6,039 nucleotides of DNA from an uncultured Hyphomonadaceae bacterium. Its GTDB lineage: Bacteria; Pseudomonadota; Alphaproteobacteria; Caulobacterales; Hyphomonadaceae. Positions 5,421 to 6,039 of the stretch are shown here, in pieces; the first letter of the stretch is position 1; each line of letters opens with the position of its first letter. The position numbers were made by a program, and so were the translations under genes. The stretch spans positions 1-6,039 of the forward strand of contig CALLCD010000033.1 of the NCBI GenBank assembly GCA_938049795.1, in the 5' to 3' direction. Below the pieces are notes generated by a model. The model saw only the letters and a program-made list of their open reading frames with translations, was not told where the DNA came from and ran no database searches.

Positions 5421-6039
5421 TGCGGGCGGGTGCGGTGTCTTTCTGGCTTAGCGTGGCGGGGCTTTGCGCCATTGTGGCGGCGTGTTTTCTTGGCTCGACG
5501 GAGATGTCGGCGGCGCGGGTGATTGCGGGGCTGATGGGCACGGGCAGCGCGGGGGACGGGTTGATCATCTGGCAGATCCGGTTGCCGCGCGCGCTGGCGG
5601 CGTTTGCGACGGGGGCGGCGCTTGGGGTGAGCGGGGCGGCGCTGCAAGGGCTGTTGCGCAATCCGCTGGCCGAGCCCGGTGTGCTGGGTGTGTCGGCGTC
5701 GGCGGCTTTGTGCGCGACGCTTGCGATTTATTATGGGCTGACGGCGCTGAGTGCTTGGGCGCTGCCGGTGGCGGCGATCCTTGGCGCGCTGGTGGCGACG
5801 GCGGTGATTGCGGCGGCGGCGCTGCGGACGCAATCGGTGGTGACGCTGATCCTGATCGGGGTTGGGCTGTCGAGTTTTGCAGGCGCGCTGATGAGCCTCC
5901 TGATGAATTTTGCGCCGAACCCGTTTACGCTATCGGATATGGTCAACTGGATGCTGGGCACGGTGGCCAATCGGAGCTTTGAGGATTTGGCGCTGGCGGG
6001 GCCGTTTATGGCGGCGGGGTTTGTGTTGCTGTTTGCGAG
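5417..6039 (+). CDS. btuC: FecCD-family ABC transporter permease, BtuC type (3' end outside window)
   Basis: This is an open frame from ATG 5417 to the window end: 207 codons of a family usually about 320-340 residues long. It should form, as a dimer, the inner-membrane channel for the corrinoid delivered by the binding protein. Seen: a first membrane segment near residues 8-26; WQIRLPRALAAFATGAALG (from Trp52), the family signature; LLRNPLAEPGVLGVSASA (about 79-96); and further hydrophobic segments at the WALPVAAILGAL and VVTLILIGVGLSSFAGAL stretches. WMLGT, the counterpart of the usual W-MGS/T motif, comes before the cut. The cytoplasmic loop that contacts the ATPase lies beyond the window. 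The start overlaps the btuF-type stop by ATGA, with another in-frame ATG at 5420. A BtuD-type ATPase gene is expected next. Siderophore permeases share this fold, so the substrate rests on context. Confidence 0.93.
   Translation, partial: MMRAGAVSFWLSVAGLCAIVAACFLGSTEMSAARVIAGLMGTGSAGDGLIIWQIRLPRALAAFATGAALGVSGAALQGLLRNPLAEPGVLGVSASAALCATLAIYYGLTALSAWALPVAAILGALVATAVIAAAALRTQSVVTLILIGVGLSSFAGALMSLLMNFAPNPFTLSDMVNWMLGTVANRSFEDLALAGPFMAAGFVLLFA

Noticed and set aside
5464..5982. A plus-strand open frame of 172 codons within the permease region
   Set aside because: It is Gly/Ala/Asp-rich with no motif and is out of frame with the clear FecCD-family permease that starts at 5417 and stays open to the window end.

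Overview
The window looks like a chromosomal segment of an alphaproteobacterium. It is GC-rich, its Shine-Dalgarno-like motifs are short or poorly placed, and it pairs histidine biosynthesis genes with a cobalamin-riboswitch-controlled, TonB-dependent uptake operon. A Rhodobacterales- or Hyphomonadales-like source is a guess from gene style only. No mobile element, CRISPR array, tRNA or rRNA is visible.

Layout. (1) 1-845, minus strand: the N-terminal 281 residues of a lipoprotein with a proline-rich tether and a DUF900-type alpha/beta hydrolase domain, cut by the window edge. (2) 846-939: a short divergent intergenic region with a perfect 6-bp inverted repeat. (3) 940-2312, plus strand: hisH and hisA, overlapping by ATGA. 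They act at the imidazole-glycerol-phosphate branch of histidine synthesis. hisF, the usual next gene, does not follow. (4) 2313-2697: a 385-base non-coding leader with a promoter candidate, a full cobalamin riboswitch ending in a B12 box, and a probable ribosome-binding-site hairpin. (5) 2698-6039, plus strand: a TonB-dependent outer-membrane receptor (BtuB type), a lipoprotein substrate-binding protein (BtuF type) and a FecCD/BtuC-type permease, joined by ATGA overlaps. The permease runs off the window, and an ATPase (BtuD) would be expected beyond it.

How it works together. With cobalamin scarce, the riboswitch should allow expression of the receptor, which brings corrinoid across the outer membrane using TonB energy. 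The binding protein then passes it to the inner-membrane ABC permease. With cobalamin plentiful, the leader should shut this off. HisH and HisA form a separate metabolic unit upstream that probably has its own promoter.

The most interesting part is the leader. The best Shine-Dalgarno sequence lies in a hairpin just after the B12 box, more than 100 bases upstream of the receptor's apparent signal-peptide start. Either a small leader ORF or an unusual N-terminal extension may lie between them. The window also shows a marked switch in synonymous codon choice between the minus-strand gene and the plus-strand genes, consistent with strong strand-wise G/C skew.
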